Of a stretch of DNA of 64,000 nucleotides, positions 46,371-58,257 are shown one piece after another. The stretch is from Dendrobium chrysotoxum (Eukaryota; Streptophyta; Magnoliopsida; Asparagales; Orchidaceae). A program made the position numbers and the translations under genes. Location: NCBI GenBank assembly GCA_019925795.1, contig CM034312.1, positions 1,148,501 to 1,212,500 of the forward strand, read 5' to 3'. The first letter of the stretch is position 1. Every line of letters begins with the position of its first letter. Below the pieces are notes generated by a model. That model did not search any database, was not told where the DNA came from, and was given only the letters and a program-made list of their open reading frames with translations.

Positions 46371-46764
46371 GGTTAGTGGAAAGGAGTTTTTTTGTACAGG
46401 CTTCTCCGTCTTGCTGTGGAAGCAGAAGGAGAGTCACTTAGTGTTAGTGCAATACCCAGAGGGGAGGCTCCGGGGAGTGGACGTAGGTCAAGTTGATCGA
46501 ACCACTATAAAATCTGGTGTATTTTTTCTGATTATTTTCTGCACTTACTTTTCTATTGATGATTGTGTGATTGTGATTATTATTCTGTTATCATTGAACA
46601 TCTGGAAATCATCGCATAACTGTAAACATTTTTTAAAACAGTCAAAAAGATTTCCTAAATTGTTGTTTGCTCATGAATTTTTAAAAAACTATCAATTCAC
46701 CCCCCCTCTTGGTTAGCCTCGGGACTAGTTCATAAGGGCTTAACATCCCTATCGAACTTTCAAG

Positions 46765-46776
46765 TGGTATCAGAGC
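46765..46776 (+). other. Sirevirus primer-binding site
   Basis: TGGTATCAGAGC, a perfect initiator tRNA-Met complement, two bases after the 5' LTR. Confidence 0.92.
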
Positions 46777-46818
46777 TGGATTAAGAAATTAAGTTTAAAA
46801 ACTTTTGAATTTTGATCA

Positions 46819-48594
46819 ATGTCTAACTTTGATAATTGTAATACTGCTAAAGGTTATTTAATTATACGACCACCTTTATTTGATAACATACCTTTTAATT
46901 TTTGGAAAACTCGTATGTCTACTTTTTTACAATCAATTGATTATCGCATGTGGATGCTTGTTAAAGATGGCTATGAACCACTTCATAGACTTGTAAATGG
47001 CATTAAAACTGAACTTTCTTTTACTGAATGGACATTTGATAATCGTGATTTAGCACAACTGAATGTAAAATATGTTTTAAAATTTGAAGATTACATGTGT
47101 GTTTCCACTTGTATGACTAGTAAAGAAATCTGAGATAGATTATGTATTACTTATGAAGGTACATCTGAGGTTAAGCAATCTAGATTAAACATCTTGCTTC
47201 ACGACTACGAACTCTTTTGCATGAAATATAGTGAATCAATTTCTGAAATGTATACTAAGTTCACTCAAATTGTCACTTCTTTATATGCTTTATAAAAAGA
47301 ACTTACAAATTATGAAAAAGTGAACAAAATTCTGAGATGTTTGCCTTCTTATTATGATGCCAAGATAACTACAATTACTTAATCAAAAGATTTGAACAAT
47401 TATTCTGTTGATAATTTACTTGGATCACTCATTGCTTACGAGCATGGGGTGAACCAGAGACAGCTTGATGCAGGTGAGAAGAAGAAAGAGAAAACTGTGG
47501 CAATGAAGGCCAACGATACTGACACTGATTCTTTCGGGTCTAATAACGATGATGTTGCCTTAATCACTAGGCAACTCAAATGCTTTCTAAGAAAGAAGCA
47601 CAAGAACTTTCAGAAGATGAACAAATGTAAGAGGAGCAGAAACTTTAAAGCTTCATCTGATACTATTTATTTTGAATGTAGGAAGCCTGGACATATAAAG
47701 GTTGATTGTCCTACACTTAAGGCTCACGCAAGCAAGGAGAAGGGTGAGGAGAAACCCATATTCAGGAAGGACAAGAAGCAGATTCAAAAGGCGTTCTGGG
47801 CAGATTCTACATCCAACTCCTCTGAGACTGAAGCTGAGAAGGAGACTACAAATTTATGTCTGATGACTGATGATCATCCTGGTCAGTCTGATCAAGAAGA
47901 GGTATGTGAGCTAAATTATGATCAATTGCTAGATATTTCTGAGAAAATTCATTCATTGTATAGAAAACTTAAGAAAACCCATGCCAGCCTAAAGTTGGAT
48001 TTCTTAAATTTATAAAAAGAGCATGATGTTATGATTAAGAATCATTCTACACTTGATAGCAATCACATGTCTTTACTTGATGAATTCGATGAATTGAACA
48101 AAAAGCATGTTGAACTAATTGTTGAGCATGATTCATTGAAAATCTCACATGTTGATTTAGAAAGAGCTTTTAAAGAATTAGACACCATGACATGTGACTT
48201 AGAGAGTAGTAAGGGTGTATTGAAATTTGATATTGTAAGTCTTAAAAAGGAGAATGAACTTCTAAGAGTGAAAATTAGTGCTTTTGAGAAAAATGAAACA
48301 CCTCCTACTTTTGCACAGTTTTATGCACCTCCACCATTTGAAGAATCTAATTCAAAATCATCAAAGTATATTTCATTCAAACCTAGAAAGAGGCACAATC
48401 ACCAACGTAGATTAGTTAACCATTTTCCTAGTGTTAGATGCTTTTCTTGTGGCATGTTAGGATACATCTCCCACACCTGTAATATTTATCGTAGTACGCA
48501 TTGGGTGTGGAGACTCAAAGTGCATGTTTCACAGCACAACACACATGTATTGCATTCTTCTTTTCATAAAAAGGAACCCTATTTGGGTTCCTAA
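46819..48594 (+). pseudogene. Sirevirus-like gag remnant
   Basis: One reading frame runs from ATG 46819 with stops near 47131, 47294, 47380 and 48013. It begins with a UBN2-type gag (PPLFDNIPFNFWKTRM; ITYEGTSEVKQSR). A first zinc knuckle near 47667 has lost its first cysteine (YFECRKPGHIKVDC). A coiled-coil-like middle follows (48031-48290, heptads of Leu and Glu/Lys). A second knuckle near 48438 reads CFSCGMLGYISHTC, with Tyr where His is usual. A long gag with a coiled coil and two knuckles is typical of Sireviruses. Confidence 0.85.
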
Positions 48595-48639
48595 ATCTGA
48601 CGTCTGATGATTTTATAAGAGTGCTCTCACAAAAGGCCT

Positions 48640-50089
48640 CGTAAGAGTATGTGGTATCTAGACAGCGGATGTTCAAGGCATATGACTAGAGATGCAAATC
48701 AGTTCATTTTGTTGGAGACCAGAGCTGGAGGCAAGGTTATACTTGGAGAAAATACCACCAGGAGGGTGGTAGGAGCAGGTATAATTGGTGATTCATAAAA
48801 TTTTATAATTGACAATAGTTTGCTTGTAGATGGACTGAAACACAATTTGCTCAGTATCAGCCATCTATGCGATAAAGGCTTCAACATTAAGTTCTTGCCT
48901 ACTTGTTGCATTATAAGCTTAAATGATAAAATTATTTTGCAGGAAAAAAAGGGTCAACAATGCCTACATGCTGTATTTAAATTGCTTTAAAGCTGATGTT
49001 GCTATCTGCTTAAAAACTGCTATGGATAAGTATTGGCTGTGGCATAGGAGGTTATATCATGTTAGTATGAAAACTCTTAAAAGAGTTACCCAAAAGGACT
49101 TAGTTAGAGGTGTCTCCAAGCTTAAGTTCACTAAGGACCACCTGTGTGATGCCTATTAATTAGGGAAGCAAGTCTACTCCTCTTTCCACTCAATTAAGGG
49201 CATCAACACATCTAGACCTTTAGAAGTCCTTCACATGGATTTGTTTGGACCCATTAGCACTGCCAGCTCAGGGGGGAGAGTCTATGGATTTGTGATTGTT
49301 GATGATTACTCAAGGTTCACTTGGATTAGATTTATGTCACATAAATCTGAGTTATTTGATGAATTTAAATCTTTCTCCACTTGAATTCAGAAGAAATTAT
49401 GTTATAAGATTGTGACCATCCATAGTGATTACGGTGGGGAGTTTGAAAATGAGAAATTTAGAACATTCTGTGAGGATCAAGGGATTAGCCACAACTTTTT
49501 AGCTCCTAGGACCCCTTAGCAGAACGAGGCAGCTGAAAGAAAGAACAGAATCTTGGTGGAAGCCGCTAGAGCCATGCTTATTGAGTATTCACTTCCAAAA
49601 TACTTTTGGGCTGAAGCGGTGAACACTACCTATTATGTGCTGAATAGGGTGAATGTTAGATCAAATCTGAATAAGACGCCTTATGAGATCATTAAGGGTA
49701 GAACTCCAAACCTGCCCCACCTCCATGTCTTTGGTTGTAAGATTTTCATTCTGAATAATAAAAAATCATTCTTAAGAAAATTTGACCCTAAATTTGATGA
49801 AGGAGTGTTCTTAGGCTATTCTAGTGTGGGGAAATCCTTTAGGGTGTTTAATAAGAGGACTTTGGTGGTGGAGGAGACAACTCATGTGGTGTTTGATGAA
49901 TTTGATCCTAAGGAGACTAGAGTTGAGGAAGAAGAAGATGTAGGAGAGAATACCCAAGGAGTTGAAAATGTAAATCTGGAGGAAAGAGTAGAACCTGAAA
50001 ACACTTTGGCTAGAGATTGGAAATATTCTTTGAGTTATCCTAAAGAACGGATCTTAGGAGACCCTTCTGAAGGTGTTAGAACTAGGTAG
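48640..50089 (+). pseudogene. Sirevirus-like protease and integrase remnant
   Basis: Protease motif WYLDSGCSRHMT lies at about 48650. A frame change occurs in the A run near 48945. The integrase zinc domain (WHRRLYHVSMKTL ... HLCDAY) has the last Cys changed to Tyr, then a stop at 49157. Core motifs are LHMDLFGPI (D, near 49232), VDDYSRFTW, IHSDYGGEFEN (D, near 49420) and RTP-stop-QNEAAERKNR (E, near 49520), with another stop near 49384. The tail GYSSVGKSFRVFNKRT is intact. The stops are where CAG or CAA codons would be expected, consistent with C-to-T decay. Confidence 0.85.
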
Positions 50090-50127
50090 GACTTAGGAAG
50101 GAAGTAAACTATTATGTCTTTATCTTA

Positions 50128-51663
50128 ATGACTGAACCCACCAACATCAATCAGGTCCTTTCTGAAGAGTTTTGGATCTTAGCTATGCAAGAGGAGTTGA
50201 ATCAATTTGTAAGAAACGATATTTGGGAGTTAGTAGAAAGACCTAGGAATCAAAGTGTAGTGGGAACCAAGTGGATCTTTAAGAATAAGATGAATGATTC
50301 TGGTCTGGTGGTTAGGAATAAGGCAAGATTGGTGGCTAAGGGGTACAATCAAATTGAAGGGATTGATTTTGAGGAGACCTTTGCCCTTATAACTAGGTTG
50401 GAAGTCATTAGGGTGCTACTAACATTTGCCTGTTATAAGAGATTTAAGCTATTTCAAATGGATGTCAAGAGTGCATTTTTAAATGGGGTAATAAAAGAGG
50501 ATGTCTTTGTAGATCAACCCCCAGGTTTTGAGAATTCTCAATTTTCAAATCATATTTATAAATTAAAAAAGGCCTTATATGGATTGAAACAGGCACCTAG
50601 AGCTTGGTATGAGAGACTTAACACATTCCTACTAGAAAGAGAATTTATTAAGAGGAGCATAGAGACCCTTTTTTTTAGGAAAGTAGGAGATGATCTACTC
50701 ATTGTCCAGATTTATGTTGATGATATACTTTTGAGATCTTCTGATAAAAATTTATGTGATGACTTTTCTAAGATAATGAGTAAGGAGTTTGAGATAAGTA
50801 TGATGGGAGAATTGTCATACTTTTTAGGGTTTAGCATAATGCAAATGGATAATAGAACCTTTCTGAATCAATCAAAATACACTAAGGACATCTTAAAAAA
50901 ATATGAAATGGACAAAGCTAAGCTAATCAACACTCCCATGAGTTCCACTGTTCAGTTAGATAAAGATTCAAATGGAAAATTTATTGATCAGAAGAAGTTT
51001 AGGGTAATAATTGGATCACGACTTTACCTGACTGCTAGCCGACCTGATATTATATTTAGTGTTTGTCTTTGTGCTAGGTTTCAAGCTGATCCTAAAGAGT
51101 CCCACCTAAATGCTGTTAAGATAATTCTTAGATATCTTTTAAGGACCCCAAACCTAGGAATCTGGTACCCTAGGCACAGCACTTCATTTGAGATTATTGG
51201 ACATTTTGATTCTGATTTTGTAGGGTGTAGGGTGGATAGAAAGGGCACTTCTAGAACTTGTCAATTCATAGGATAATCTTTAGTCTCTTGATCCAGTCAA
51301 AAATAGAACTCAGTTGCACTTTCCACTGCCGAAGCTGAGTACATTGCCTTAGAAAGTTGTATGGCCCAAGTCCTTTGGTTGAAGCAACAAGTTTTGGATT
51401 TAGGATTACCTGTTGGCACAATTGTAGTTATATGTGATAACACCAATGCCATCTGCATTTCTAAGAATCCAATCCAACTTTCTAGAACTAAATACATTGA
51501 TATAAGGCATCACTTCATTAGGGACCATATTATAAAAGGGGACATTGAGCTACATCATGTAGCAACTAAAAATCAACTGGCTGACATCTTTATTAAACCA
51601 CTGGCCTTTGACTCATTCAGCATTTTGAGGACCAGATTGGGTGTGATAGACATAAATACATAA
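50128..51663 (+). pseudogene. Sirevirus-like reverse transcriptase and RNase H remnant
   Basis: RT is open over 382 codons (50128-51276): GTKWIFKNKM, ARLVAKGYNQIEGIDF, QMDVKSAFLNG, YGLKQAPRAWYERL and the catalytic IYVDDILL (near 50715). Connection and RNase H follow with SRPDIIFSV and, after three stops between 51274 and 51305, STAEAEYIALESC, LPVGTIVVICDN and TKYIDIRHHFIRD. The frame ends at 51663. The RT core itself looks intact; the rest is broken. Confidence 0.88.
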
Positions 51664-53258
51664 ATATGATGATTACTAATTTCTGATGTTTTTTGTTTTC
51701 TTCATTTTGCTTTAGTTTTTGTTTGATTTGTTTGTCCATTTTATTTTAGAATTTTTTTTCCTGCTGATTTTCGTTGTTTGATTTGCTTATCAGATTTATT
51801 TATTTCCTACTAATTTTTATTTGCTGATTTTCATTTACTGATTTTCACGTGTCTGTTTTTCTTTCTTCTTATTTCCTATTTACTGCTTACTCACTTTTAA
51901 ATCAAATCACTACTCACTACTGCTGATAAACTAGATTTTTGACTGAGAGTTTTGCCTTATTTTTTGTTTAAAAGCTTGTAAGTAGAGATTGACTCATCTG
52001 GATCTATTAAAGGAAAGAAACGTTGATAATTATTTCTCTTCCTCTAACTCCTTTAATGGTGTATTATTTCTTTTAGATAAAAATCTTCTTCAAAATTAAA
52101 AAGTTAGTTTTTGAAATAGAGATCTATTTTATTTTCCTATAGTAATCTACCTCATATGAATAGTATTTTTAAAGCTTTGAATCATTATTATATTTTTTTT
52201 AATCAAGTGATTGCACTTATCATATGATGTATATTTTTTATTTTGTGAATTACTCTTCCTTATTATAGAGAGTGAGTTTTGTCATCTCTTATGTCTGGAA
52301 GGTAATTTCACAGCTGAGATAATTTAACGATTATGAAATGAAGCAAGCTTACAAAAGATGCGCAAAGAGCGCCAAAATGAAAAGATGCACAAAATAAGCC
52401 CAAAGCTAAAAAGATGCATAATGTCGCCAAATTGAAAAGATATATAAAGTGTATCAAAAATCAAAAGATGCACAAAGCGCCAAACAAATTGAAGAAGAGG
52501 CACAAAATGAGCCCACAAAGAAATAAGCTTTCTTCCCTTTCAGATCTTTAAATGTCTTAGAAAAATTCATGCACCACTCAATATTTTTAAAAGCTTGAGA
52601 CGAAAACTCATGATTTCTGATTCCTTACTTTGTAATACTATTATATCATATATTTTTCTGAAACGAGGCTTGAAAGGATCTCTTTTCGAATCTATTTTTT
52701 TTCTCCTGAATTAAACTTTTATTTGAAAAGAATTTGAACATATAAGGTGTCAGAGGTAGGAGTTACGAAAGTCGATTTCCTAACTTTTCTGGATTTTAGC
52801 ATTATCGATTTTCTTCGTGTTGGCTTTTGAATTGAAAATCAAGAAAAATTCTATTTTACTGGAGCTGATAAAAAAAATCAAAATAATTATTTTCACTGTT
52901 ATTTATCTCATTTCTATTTTTTATTTGATTTGATTTTAAATTTTTCTTTTTTGTGTGTTTTTGGGTTCCCTGATCTTTCCTCTCTATTAAGTTATTTTGT
53001 TTCAGTTTGTTGTGATGTTTTAGTTTGCTGTTATTTTTTGTCTTTACTGTTCCTCCTTTTTGTGATGTCAAAAGGGGGAGTTGTTTTTGTGTTGTAGTAG
53101 TTTCATTTATTATTTTTAGTTGTGTCTTTTGTTATATTGAATGTCACTGGTTATCAATGATTATAAAAATTTATCTTCTCTTGTCTGTGCTTTAATTACT
53201 TTAATCTGGTTGATTTGAAACTACTAAATAAATGTTTGCCATCATCAAAAAAGGAGAT
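51664..53258 (+). other. non-coding 3' internal region of the Sirevirus-like element
   Basis: About 1.6 kb between RNase H and the 3' LTR with no significant open frame. In some Sireviruses an envelope-like ORF sits here, but none can be read. It contains GTGATGTCAAAAGGGGGAG (53063-53081), a polypurine motif resembling the conserved Sirevirus one. The final polypurine tract AAAAAAGGAGAT lies at 53247-53258. Confidence 0.7.
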
Positions 53259-53500
53259 TGTTACAAATTTAGATTTAAGGATTATAATTTTGATGATAAC
53301 AACACTTTTATGTTTTACTTTGATTGGCTAACATTTCAGGTACAAAAAATCAAATGCAATCCAAGCCAACTTAAGATCGGGTCCACGTGTGTTTAATTAT
53401 ATTTTTTCCCTCTCTTGAGTCAAATGTAATATAATTGATCCCATATCTAAGTAACCTTGCACACACACACACTCAGGGGGAGAGTTTTAGTGAGTTAGAT

Positions 53501-54122
53501 TTTCTATTTTCATTTTTTATTCATATCATCCTGGATAATATTTATATCGTCTTGGACGATCCAATGAAAATAGAAACCCTACTTAGGGAAACCATGTTAA
53601 GTCGGTTTGATTAAGCAGTTCGTCATGAACGATAGACCCATCGTACAAGACGATATGCTCAAATAAAAAATTCTCAACCGCCAGATCAAGTTAGGCAAGT
53701 TTTTATTTTTAGAGATTTGGTATGATCGTCCCAAACGATACGTGTATCATCCTGGATGATCCTTCATAATCATGCTTAAATTAGTCTGGTGATTAAGAAA
53801 AGTAATTAAGGTTTCTGTTTTCATTTTTTATTCATATCGTCCTGGATGATATTCATATCATCCTGAACGATCCAATAAAAATAGAAACCCTACTTAGGGC
53901 GACCATGTTAAGTCGGTTTGATTAAGCAGATCATCCTGTACGATAGACCCATCGTACAGGACGATATGCTCAAATAAGAAATTCTCAACCGCTAGATCAA
54001 GTTAGGTAAGTTTTTATTTTTAGAGATTTGGTCTGATCGTCTTGGACGATACGTGTATCATCCTGAATGATCCTTCACAATCATGCCTAAATTAGTTTGG
54101 TGATTAAGAAAAATAATTAAGA
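53501..54122 (+). repeat. 311-bp tandem duplication in 3' LTR
   Basis: Two adjacent copies begin TTTCTATTTTCATTTTTTATTC (53501) and TTTCTGTTTTCATTTTTTATTC (53812). They stay similar through ATTAAG at about 53811 and 54122. The 5' LTR has one copy (from about 45266). Confidence 0.92.
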
Positions 54123-54798
54123 TTTGATTGATTCGATCATATTGTCTTGGACGATCGCAATATCGTACGGGATGATGTGTTAAAAATCCTGACCCTCCAG
54201 TGCCTTTCACCAGTACGTCCAGAACTATGTACCGGATGATTATGGGCAATTTTGAACTAATCGTATAGGACGATACCTATATCTTCCCAGACGATCAAGT
54301 AATTTTGATATCGTCCAGCACAAGTTCCCCTAGACGACCAAAGCTATCTTCAGGACAAAATTTCTGATTTACACTAATCATCCCGGACGATCGCAGAATC
54401 GTACGGGACTATCTAAATAAATTTTATCTACTAATCATCCAGAGGAACCAGATCGTCCAGGCTGATACATGTATTTTTGAACTGATCGTACAGGACGATC
54501 GACCGATCGTCCTGGATGATCTTTAACGACCAGTTGAGATTTAGAGCAATTTTTGAGCCCTCCTATTTAAGATCTTTTTTATTCAACAAGAAAAATCTTT
54601 TGCCACTTTCCTTTCTAGAAAAAAACCTTAAGAGAGAGAGAGATAGAGCTTGGGGGAGAGAGAGAGAGGATCTTATGAGGGGGAGTTTGTGAGGGATTCA
54701 CAAAGGTTGCTCCAAGCAAGGATCTGAGTTGTCTTCTCCGTTCGTCGTCTCTTGTCTTTTCTATGTCTCTATGGGAGGATCGTTCGCAAGAAGATTCG

Positions 54799-54930
54799 GG
54801 TTCTTTGCCTGCTTCAGGAGGAAGCAAAAGGAGTCTAGGTTCTCTATCTGCTTCAGGAGGAAGTGAAAGGAGTTTAGGTTCTCTTCCTGCTTCAGGAGGA
54901 AGCGAAAGAAGTTCAGGTTCTCTGCCTCAT
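54799..54930 (+). repeat. 39-bp minisatellite in 3' LTR
   Basis: The counterpart of the array in the 5' LTR, with three to four units and a few substitutions. The thirteen-residue reading is preserved in the frame 54763-55002. Confidence 0.9.
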
Positions 54931-55322
54931 CGAGTTGGTGGAAATGAGTTTTTTGTACAGGCTTCTCCGCCTTGCTGTGGGAGCAGAGGGAGAGTCACTT
55001 AGTGTTAGTGCAATACTCAGAGGGAAGGCTCCGGGGAGTGGACGTAGGTCAAGTTGACCGAACCACTATAAAATCTGGTGTGTTGATTATTTTATGCACT
55101 TACTTTTCTATTGATGATTGTGTGATTGTGATTATTATTCTGTTATCATTGAACATCTGCAAATCATCGCATAATTGTAAACATTTTTTTTAAAACAGTC
55201 AAAAAATTTCCTAAATTGCTATTTGCTCACGAATTTTTAAAAAACTACCAATTCACCCCCATCTTGGTTAGCCTCAGGACTAGTTCATAAGGACTTAACA
55301 TCCCTATCGAACTTTCACATTG

Positions 55323-57429
55323 AAGAATCTTTCCATTACCCCATGATCTTTAGGGCATATTTTCTAGTCCTTGGAAAATTGTTGAAATTTTCCTCTTATA
55401 TTGAACTTATCCTTCCTCTTTACTGTTGATGAGCTTGTCTCATATTAGTAGTCTTATACATTGATATGATTGTTGGTGAGTTAAAGCAACTTAGTTAAAA
55501 TTATCGAGTATTGCAGACCAAGTTTATATGGAAAATGACCCTCTATAAGGCATTGTGTCAAAGTGACTTGTGCCATCTTTGACTCTAAATATCGTACATC
55601 CAACATCTCTTTTAGATATTGGGTAATAAAACTCCTCAAAGAATTGCCCAACTTTAATCCCATTTACAATAAGGTCTGCGAATTCTTCAGTTATCTTTGT
55701 GAGACAATAAATGAAGTAACAACCATCCCTTGAACTTGGTGAATGATGGGATCAACTTGAGTGGAGTCAGAGGGAGACATCAATAAGGTGATTCCTTGAA
55801 AGTGTTGATGAAAAATATGTAGTTCAAAGCACCATTGATAATAAGCAATGAAAAATGGATTCAAAATAAGCGACATGATCTTTGTGATCAATCTTTCTCC
55901 TGTTTGAATTCATATGAGAAATTTTGAACTTCATCAGGGGCTTGGCCTCTACAATCTCCCTAAAAAAACATTTGCCAATTGCATCTTTCTTTTGTTTGTT
56001 CACCTTTCTTCTTTGCGATAAGTCGAGGTTGACTCCTCACTCTTAGGAAAGTAGGTCTCATCAGCGACTGGGGTAGATTGGAGTGTGCTTACTCTAGAAA
56101 TCTGCCTTCTCTTTATAATAGGAACCATTTCTACTTGTTGACTAGCCCTTGGAATTCACTATAGCACTACTCAGATTATCTGAGTTATCTCTCTCTTCAA
56201 ATTATGTAAGTTGTCTTATAGTAATAAAGTCCTAGTGACTCTCCATATTCATATACTCATCTTTATCTATGTTCTACAACTCTAGTTTTAAGGGTGCTCC
56301 TCTTCTAGTTTGTGACATGCACCATGCTCACACCACTTTTGAGGACATTGAATTCAGAATAGTCTGTGGATCACACCAAATCTTATTAAGAACAAAATAT
56401 GAGGAAAAATTAGAGAAATAAATAAAGTAGGGGTTCTAAAGTGATAAGCTTTATGATTTCACTAGAATAAGCTAGAACATAAAAAAAATTGCATGACATG
56501 GGCTCGTTATTTGACTTCCTAATTGGTAAGTTTGGATTGTGACTTGAGCACTATCGGATAGACTAGATATATGGCAATAAGAAATTGGGAAAAAATACAA
56601 GAGCTATATAACTTAATTTCTAATAAATAATTAGTTGGTAATTTGTTGAAGTCATGCTATTAAGTCACTGGAGCACCTAAGTAGATGAAGTTGTTTGCCA
56701 AATTAGGAAAAAGTCGCTGGCTTATTATATAAGTTGTCAAATTGACTAGTAAGAGTGCACCATTCAATTGAAAAACATCTTCCATTTAGGCCATCTCCAA
56801 CTGAACTACAAACAAGTATTTGTCATCCGCCTCAAGCTCCACACGAACACCATTTAAAGTTGCATTTTTGCGACATCAACAATGTGACTTCAATATTGGT
56901 GTCGCACCATTCACGAACACATTTTTTTTAAAATCATGAAATGCTGGAAGCAAAAAAAGGTGAGCAATTCTGGGTGGCATTCGGTTGTGAAAGAATATAC
57001 ATAGAATATACTTTTTTATGTTAGAAATGGAGTTCGGTTGGAGATGAGTTACTGCATTTTGAAATGTTATTGTATTTTGAAGTGGAAAATGAGTTTTTCA
57101 GTTGGAGATGGCCTTAGACCTAGACAATTTGGGCAACTTGATCAATAATAACTAACGAAATGGTTAATCTTGATAAGTCATACTAATAAATTGGGGCGAA
57201 TTGTTTGTAGAATTTATGACTTTATCTCGAGCTCAAATGGAATCGCCTTAGATTCTTAGCTTACTCTAAGTTGAATTCATTTGAACTCGATTTTGTTGAT
57301 ATTTTATTAGACAAGATGGATATGTTCAAAGTGATACTACCACTAAAAATTCTTAAAATGACTCGGTTCCAAATTTTAATGACTTCCCAAATTTAAAAGG
57401 CTGACTTAGCAAATTTATTAATTAAGGCA
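55323..57429. other. Tat relic and AT-rich spacer
   Basis: Bases 55480-55960 hold the Tat gag remnant (minus). The remainder to 57429 has no clear domain. It may include further eroded gypsy sequence before the PRAF promoter. Confidence 0.5.
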
Positions 57430-58257
57430 TGTTCGTTGCTCCTGACCTGGCAAGGAAAACCGAAAGAGGATGCCCATGTTAGTAACACCAGCGTCTCTTC
57501 ACGCCTCCCTCGCACAAATTCAATATCGGCCCTCCGTATTCTCCTCACCTCCTCTTCTCCCAAATTTTCTTCCCGAGCTATTCTCCATCGGTTTATCGCC
57601 CCTTCGGCGCCGAAATCTGAGCGAAAATCTGCGGTTCGTCCTTCCCTTATTCCCTTCGCAGCAAAGCCTATCGATTTCTCTTATTCTGCTTGAGCCGATC
57701 AATCTCAGATTCGAGTCAAAGGGTTCACATTGTTAAATTCTACGGTGATTCTTGGTGCCGATGACTTTTTCCTCTTATTCGCCTTTATTCCTGGGGTTTT
57801 TCTCTTTGTATTGCGGTTGGAGCTAGTTTTCCATGATTCTCTAGGGGCTTCGCCAACACAGTTGAGCTGTTTGCGAATTCATTAGGGGCTTTTTAACGCT
57901 TCCAGAAAATTTGGAGGTCATGCATCCAGAAAACACGTCGAACAGGATTGTAGGATTACAACATTGTCGTTTGATATTGTGATCGTCCAAGTGCTGCTTC
58001 TGGATTTGTTCGTTTGAATGGTTTGTTGAGGAATAAATTCTTGGAAAGTGCTAAAACTTCTTTTTTCTCTTTGTCGGTGATAAAGAGAATCCATCATTCC
58101 TCTCAGTTGATTGTGATGGTGTAAATGAAGCATCTGGTTATCTGTGCTACAGAGCAAAATCCGCCGCAGTTTCTTTTATGGGGCAGTATCGGCTGTTGCT
58201 GTACCACCTTGTCACTCTCTCTCATTGGTTTGAATGCCGTGTGACTTGGGAACATCG
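57430..58257 (+). promoter_or_regulatory. PRAF promoter and 5' UTR region
   Basis: The base composition changes sharply at about 57420 to CT-rich, CpG-containing sequence (57480-57700), typical of a plant promoter or leader. This runs to the ATG at 58258. Several upstream ATGs are present, and the frame 57436-57693 is probably leader noise. The transcription start and any leader intron cannot be fixed from sequence. Confidence 0.55.

Larger units (their letters stand above)
45026..46762 (+). repeat. 5' LTR of the Sirevirus-like element
   Basis: 1737 bases, TGTTACAAACC...AACTTTCA. The U3 part (45280-46000) holds many ATCGTCC/GGACGAT palindromes. The downstream part holds a 39-bp minisatellite (46226-46370). 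Confidence 0.95.
45026..55317 (+). mobile_element. complete Sirevirus-like Ty1/copia element, 10.3 kb, defective
   Basis: Both LTRs are present (45026-46762 and 53259-55317), flanked by the 5-bp duplication CATTG (45021-45025 and 55318-55322). The primer site is at 46765 and the polypurine tract at 53247-53258. Gag, protease, integrase, RT and RNase H follow in copia order. Large LTRs full of short palindromes, a long gag with two zinc knuckles and a non-coding stretch with GGGGGAG-type polypurine motifs after RNase H fit the Sirevirus genus. Stops and shifts in every domain make it non-autonomous now. Confidence 0.93.
53259..55317 (+). repeat. 3' LTR of the Sirevirus-like element, with internal duplication
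   Basis: 2059 bases, the same ends as the 5' LTR. It is about 322 bases longer, mainly because a 311-base block is present twice (starting 53501 and 53812). Palindromes and the 39-bp minisatellite (54799-54930) are also present. Confidence 0.95.
43440..56000 (-). mobile_element. Tat-lineage gypsy relic, split by a Cassandra LTR and a Sirevirus
   Basis: On the minus strand a gag remnant lies at about 55960-55480 (FKISHMNSNR, HKDHVAYFES, then GNSLRSFITQYLKEMLDV). After the inserted copia and Cassandra sequences, a protease-to-RT linker remnant lies at about 44030-43440. It reads FKSVYEKMNLGPY, PTSKPLFGF, then FKVVVSTYHIAMKF, and finally NADVFDWSATKMSSVDV just before RT. This collinearity across both insertions supports one ancient Tat-type (Athila/Retand-like) element. 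Frames are riddled with stops. Limits are approximate. Confidence 0.7.

Noticed and set aside
46201..46716. 171-codon frame in the 5' LTR (and 54763-55002 in the 3' LTR) as a host gene
   Set aside because: It lies wholly within LTRs and is made of a 39-bp repeat. I report it as a repeat and as a finding, not as a gene.
46765..46776. TGGTATCAGAGC as part of a tRNA gene
   Set aside because: It is a retrotransposon primer-binding site next to an LTR. No cloverleaf surrounds this or the similar sites at 2962, 33179 and 43346.
57436..57693. 85-codon frame upstream of PRAF as a separate gene
   Set aside because: It lies in the CT-rich leader region of PRAF and has no recognisable domain.
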